A DNA stretch of 64,000 nt from Gammaproteobacteria bacterium. GTDB taxonomy: Bacteria; Pseudomonadota; Gammaproteobacteria; Steroidobacterales; Steroidobacteraceae. Of the stretch, positions 61,861-64,000 are shown one piece after another. A program made the translations under genes and the position numbers. The notes below the pieces were generated by a model. That model was not told the origin of the DNA. It saw nothing but the letters and a program-made list of their open reading frames with translations, and made no database searches. How positions within the stretch are numbered: position 1 is the first letter of the stretch; each line of letters opens with the position of its first letter. Location: NCBI GenBank assembly GCA_016707425.1, contig JADJHU010000001.1:372001-436000 (forward strand), written 5' to 3'.

Positions 61861-62977
61861 CCAGCACGTGATGGACTGATTTCGGCTGGTTGGTGGACGT
61901 GCCGCGAATGAGTCGCGCCCCCTCGGCGATGTTGTTCATGCCGTGGATGTAGCCTTCGGAGAGCAGACCGCCATGGGTGTTGTTGGGCAGGCGGCCGCCG
62001 ATGTCCAGCGCGCCGTCCCTCACCATGTCCTTGCCTTCGCCCCGGCCGCAGAACCCGAAGCTCTCGAGCTGCATGAGGATTTCTGATGTGAATGCGTCGT
62101 AGAAGCACGCGGCGTCGATGTCCTTCGGGCCGAGCCCGCTCTGCCCGTAGACGAGCCGGGCCGCCAGCTCCATTTCCGGCAGGGACTCGAGCTCATCGCG
62201 ATAGAAACTCGTCATCTGCTCCTGGCCACGCGTCGAAGCCTGCACCACGCCCCGGATGACCGCAGGCTTCTGCCTGAGATCCCGTGCACGTTCCCGGCTC
62301 GTGACCAGGATGGCGCAGCCCCCGTCGGTCTCCTGGCAGAAGTCGTACAGACGGAGGGGCTCCGCGATCACCTTGGACGCCAGATATTCCTCCATCGTCA
62401 GCGGCTTGCCGTAGAAGAACGAGCGCGGGTTGGTCTGGGCGTAGTTGCGCTGGGAGATGGCCACCCGGCCCAGGTCTTCCGCCGTCGCCCCGTAGCTGCG
62501 CATGTAGCGGTGGGCGACCATCGCGATCCACGAGCCGGGCGTCAGCATCCCGTAGGGGAGATACCACGACCAGTGAATCAGATCGCTGGAAATGATACTG
62601 CCGGAAACCCCCTGCCCCATGCGCTGACCGGACCGCCCGTTCATGGCGCGCCAGCAGACGACGTGTCGGGCGACGCCCGTGGCGACGGCCATCACGGCCT
62701 GGAGTATGGTGCCCACGGCCGCGCCGCCGCCGTAGTTGATCTTGCTGAAGAGCTTCAGATCGCCCGTCCCGACCGCGCGGGCCACTTCGATCTCGTCCGT
62801 GGAATCCAGGGTATAGCTCACCAGGCCGTCGACCTCGGACGGGTCCAGCCCGGCATCGTCGCAGGCGGCCTTGATGCACTGTGCGGCAAGCGACAGCTCG
62901 GAGACACCCGAGTTCTTGGTGAACTCCGTCACGCCGATACCGGCAATCGCGGCTTCGTTTCTGAGCGTGGTGGGCAT
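61808..62977 (-). CDS. thiolase-fold lipid-transfer protein (Ltp2/SCP-x-like)
   Basis: 389 residues. Thiolase superfamily without the usual nucleophile context. It has N-terminal AIAGIGVTEFTKNSGVSEL, an INYGGGAAVGTILQAVMAV block near 88, and C-terminal GGLLSEGYIHGMNNIAEG. In steroid catabolism such proteins (Ltp2) work as aldolases with a DUF35 partner to remove side-chain pieces. The DUF35 gene directly upstream supports that pairing. The substrate here is not known. The start MPTTLRNEAAIAG lies two bases after the DUF35 stop. Confidence 0.88.
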   Translation of the reverse strand: MPTTLRNEAAIAGIGVTEFTKNSGVSELSLAAQCIKAACDDAGLDPSEVDGLVSYTLDSTDEIEVARAVGTGDLKLFSKINYGGGAAVGTILQAVMAVATGVARHVVCWRAMNGRSGQRMGQGVSGSIISSDLIHWSWYLPYGMLTPGSWIAMVAHRYMRSYGATAEDLGRVAISQRNYAQTNPRSFFYGKPLTMEEYLASKVIAEPLRLYDFCQETDGGCAILVTSRERARDLRQKPAVIRGVVQASTRGQEQMTSFYRDELESLPEMELAARLVYGQSGLGPKDIDAACFYDAFTSEILMQLESFGFCGRGEGKDMVRDGALDIGGRLPNNTHGGLLSEGYIHGMNNIAEGARLIRGTSTNQPKSVHHVLVSSGVGVPTGAMILGHD

Positions 62978-62979
62978 GA

Positions 62980-63390
62980 TCAGGCTGCTCCTGCGAGTCT
63001 GAAGACGGGGAGCCTGAAGCCATCCGCGTCTTCGTGGATGACCATCTGCACCGGCAGATCGAAGTCGACGTCCTGCGGCGCACAGCCCACGAGCTGCGAG
63101 GTGAAGCGCGTGCCCTCCTCGAGGTCCACCAGGACGATGATCAGCGGATACTCGTAACCCGGAAACCGGGGATGGTGCAGGACGGTGTAGCTGCAGATGC
63201 GTCCCTTGCCGGACGCCTTCACGAAATCCCATTCCAGTGACCGGCATTCGCCGCACATGGGGCGAGGCGGATGGCGCAGGGTCTTGCAGTTGCTGCAGCG
63301 CTGGATCGCCAGCACGCCCTGGCTGGCCTGCTCCCACCACCAGGCGTTGTCCTTGCCGAGAGCTGGCTTGATGCGCGAGGGTCTGGACAT
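62980..63390 (-). CDS. Zn-ribbon OB-fold (DUF35) protein
   Basis: 136 residues. An N-terminal helix is followed by a rubredoxin-like zinc ribbon (CSNCK-x(9)-CGEC near residues 32-48) and an OB-fold with GKGRICSYTVLHHPRFPGYEYP. DUF35 proteins bind acyl-CoA for thiolase or aldolase partners (for example the C-terminal domain of ChsH2 with Ltp2). It is tightly linked to the Ltp-like gene, and the two probably form one complex. Confidence 0.9.
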   Translation of the reverse strand: MSRPSRIKPALGKDNAWWWEQASQGVLAIQRCSNCKTLRHPPRPMCGECRSLEWDFVKASGKGRICSYTVLHHPRFPGYEYPLIIVLVDLEEGTRFTSQLVGCAPQDVDFDLPVQMVIHEDADGFRLPVFRLAGAA

Positions 63391-63441
63391 GGGTATCCCG
63401 TGTGCGTCGTGTTTGGAAAATTATAGGGTCAGGCTGGCGCC

Positions 63442-64000
63442 TTAGCACGGATACCGCGGCTTGCGCTTCTCCAGGAACGCGTGGATGCCTTCCTGGCCCT
63501 CGCTGCCCGCACCCAGCCCGGCGATTGCCCGGCTCTCGAGCGCCATGTGCGACTCGAGGGCACCGAGTGCTGCTCCCACGAGTCGCTTGGCCTGGCCCAG
63601 TGAGCGCCTTGGCCCCGCGGCCAGCTGCTCCGCGAGGGTGATCGCCTCATCGAGCAGCTGCGCATCGTCGGCGACCCGGTTCACGAGCCCCCAATCGAGC
63701 GCCTCGTCCGCCGTCAGCGTGCGGTTCGTGAGTACGAGTTCCATGGCTCGCTTTGCACCCACCGCCCGCGGCAGCAGAAACGAGGTCCCCGCATCCGGTG
63801 ACAGCCCCACGCCCGTATAGGCCAGCGAGAACTTCGCGCCCCGGGCAGCGACCGCGAGATCCGCCATCGCCACGAGACCGACACCGGCTCCCGCGGCCGT
63901 GCCGTTCACCGCGGCGATCACCGGCGCATCCATGCGCATGAAGAGCGCGATTGCCGAGTGCAGATGCATGGTGAGCTCACGCAGGTAGGCATCGATTGCC
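63442..64000 (-). CDS. enoyl-CoA hydratase/isomerase family protein (partial)
   Basis: 185 C-terminal residues, with the N-terminus beyond the right edge. Crotonase-fold blocks: APVIAAVNGTAAGAGVGLVAM (oxyanion hole Gly) and KFSLAYTGVGLSPDAGTSFLLPRAVG, with an Asp where hydratases often have the second Glu. EGIHAFLEKRKPRY is at the end. The PDAGTS pattern is that of the PaaG-type isomerases/hydratases. It belongs to the leftward acyl-CoA gene group with DUF35 and the Ltp-like gene. Confidence 0.9.
   Translation of the reverse strand, partial: AIDAYLRELTMHLHSAIALFMRMDAPVIAAVNGTAAGAGVGLVAMADLAVAARGAKFSLAYTGVGLSPDAGTSFLLPRAVGAKRAMELVLTNRTLTADEALDWGLVNRVADDAQLLDEAITLAEQLAAGPRRSLGQAKRLVGAALGALESHMALESRAIAGLGAGSEGQEGIHAFLEKRKPRYPC

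Overview
The window is GC-rich chromosomal DNA from a gammaproteobacterium. The grounds are the gene order trmJ-isc-ndk-rlmN-pilW-rodZ-hisS-yfgM-bamB-der, queA-tgt-yajC-secD-secF, adjacent guaB-guaA, a giant NAD-glutamate dehydrogenase, type IV pilus and RNase E regulators, and probable steroid/acyl-CoA catabolism genes. A Xanthomonadales/Nevskiales/Steroidobacter-like lineage is plausible, but this is an inference from gene content only.

Layout. (1) 1-5.6 kb is a decayed accessory island: an IS5-type transposase running off the left edge, a short run of translationally coupled hypothetical genes, an IS3 remnant, a truncated Swt1-type HEPN gene, an AbiE-like two-gene system with operator-like palindromes, and gene scraps. 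(2) 5.6-10.8 kb holds guaA and guaB (leftward) and xseA plus an M23 peptidase (rightward). (3) 10.8-21.5 kb is a long leftward run of translation, RNA-modification, envelope and Fe-S genes. It contains a reduced isc locus in which the cysteine desulfurase is fused to a degenerate IscU-like domain. (4) 21.6-28.6 kb has suhB, a TerC-like protein, the Sec accessory genes and queuosine genes. (5) 28.65-36.6 kb has tRNA-Leu(CAA), a Nudix gene and a rightward respiratory operon: two small ORFs, a CuA subunit II, a heme-copper subunit I without the active-site tyrosine, heme O synthase, SCO1/SenC, a 700-residue cytochrome b/ferredoxin/MvhD-like fusion and a bacteriohemerythrin, followed by a 7Fe ferredoxin. 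I read this as an sNOR-like nitric oxide reductase operon with an unusual attached electron-transfer protein. (6) 36.65-39.4 kb has dsbC, xerD (frameshifted) and an acyltransferase. (7) 39.4-47.3 kb is an acyl-CoA catabolic locus: IcmF, a divergent TetR regulator with twin operators, thiolase, SDR dehydrogenase and ETF-quinone oxidoreductase (frameshifted). (8) 47.3-61.9 kb has zapE, an SQR/NDH-2-like flavoprotein overlapping a P3A-type H+-ATPase, NAD-GDH, gpmA, rraB-like, bactofilin, nnrU and glpD (frameshifted). (9) 61.8-64 kb is a leftward Ltp2-like thiolase-fold protein/DUF35/enoyl-CoA hydratase group.

How it fits together. The NO reductase-like operon, the hemerythrin, NnrU and the 7Fe ferredoxin suggest handling of NO or low-oxygen respiration. 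The acyl-CoA genes deliver electrons through ETF-QO to the quinone pool, which the cytochrome b fusion may tap. Three otherwise intact housekeeping genes (xerD, ETF-QO, glpD) each carry a single-base frameshift in a C/G context. Because all three look alike, sequencing or assembly error is at least as likely as real gene loss. No CRISPR array, rRNA or replication origin was seen. The only gene-poor stretch is 5183-5609 (427 bases). It holds the AbiE-like control region, a 34-residue gene scrap (5323-5427) and unassigned remnant sequence.
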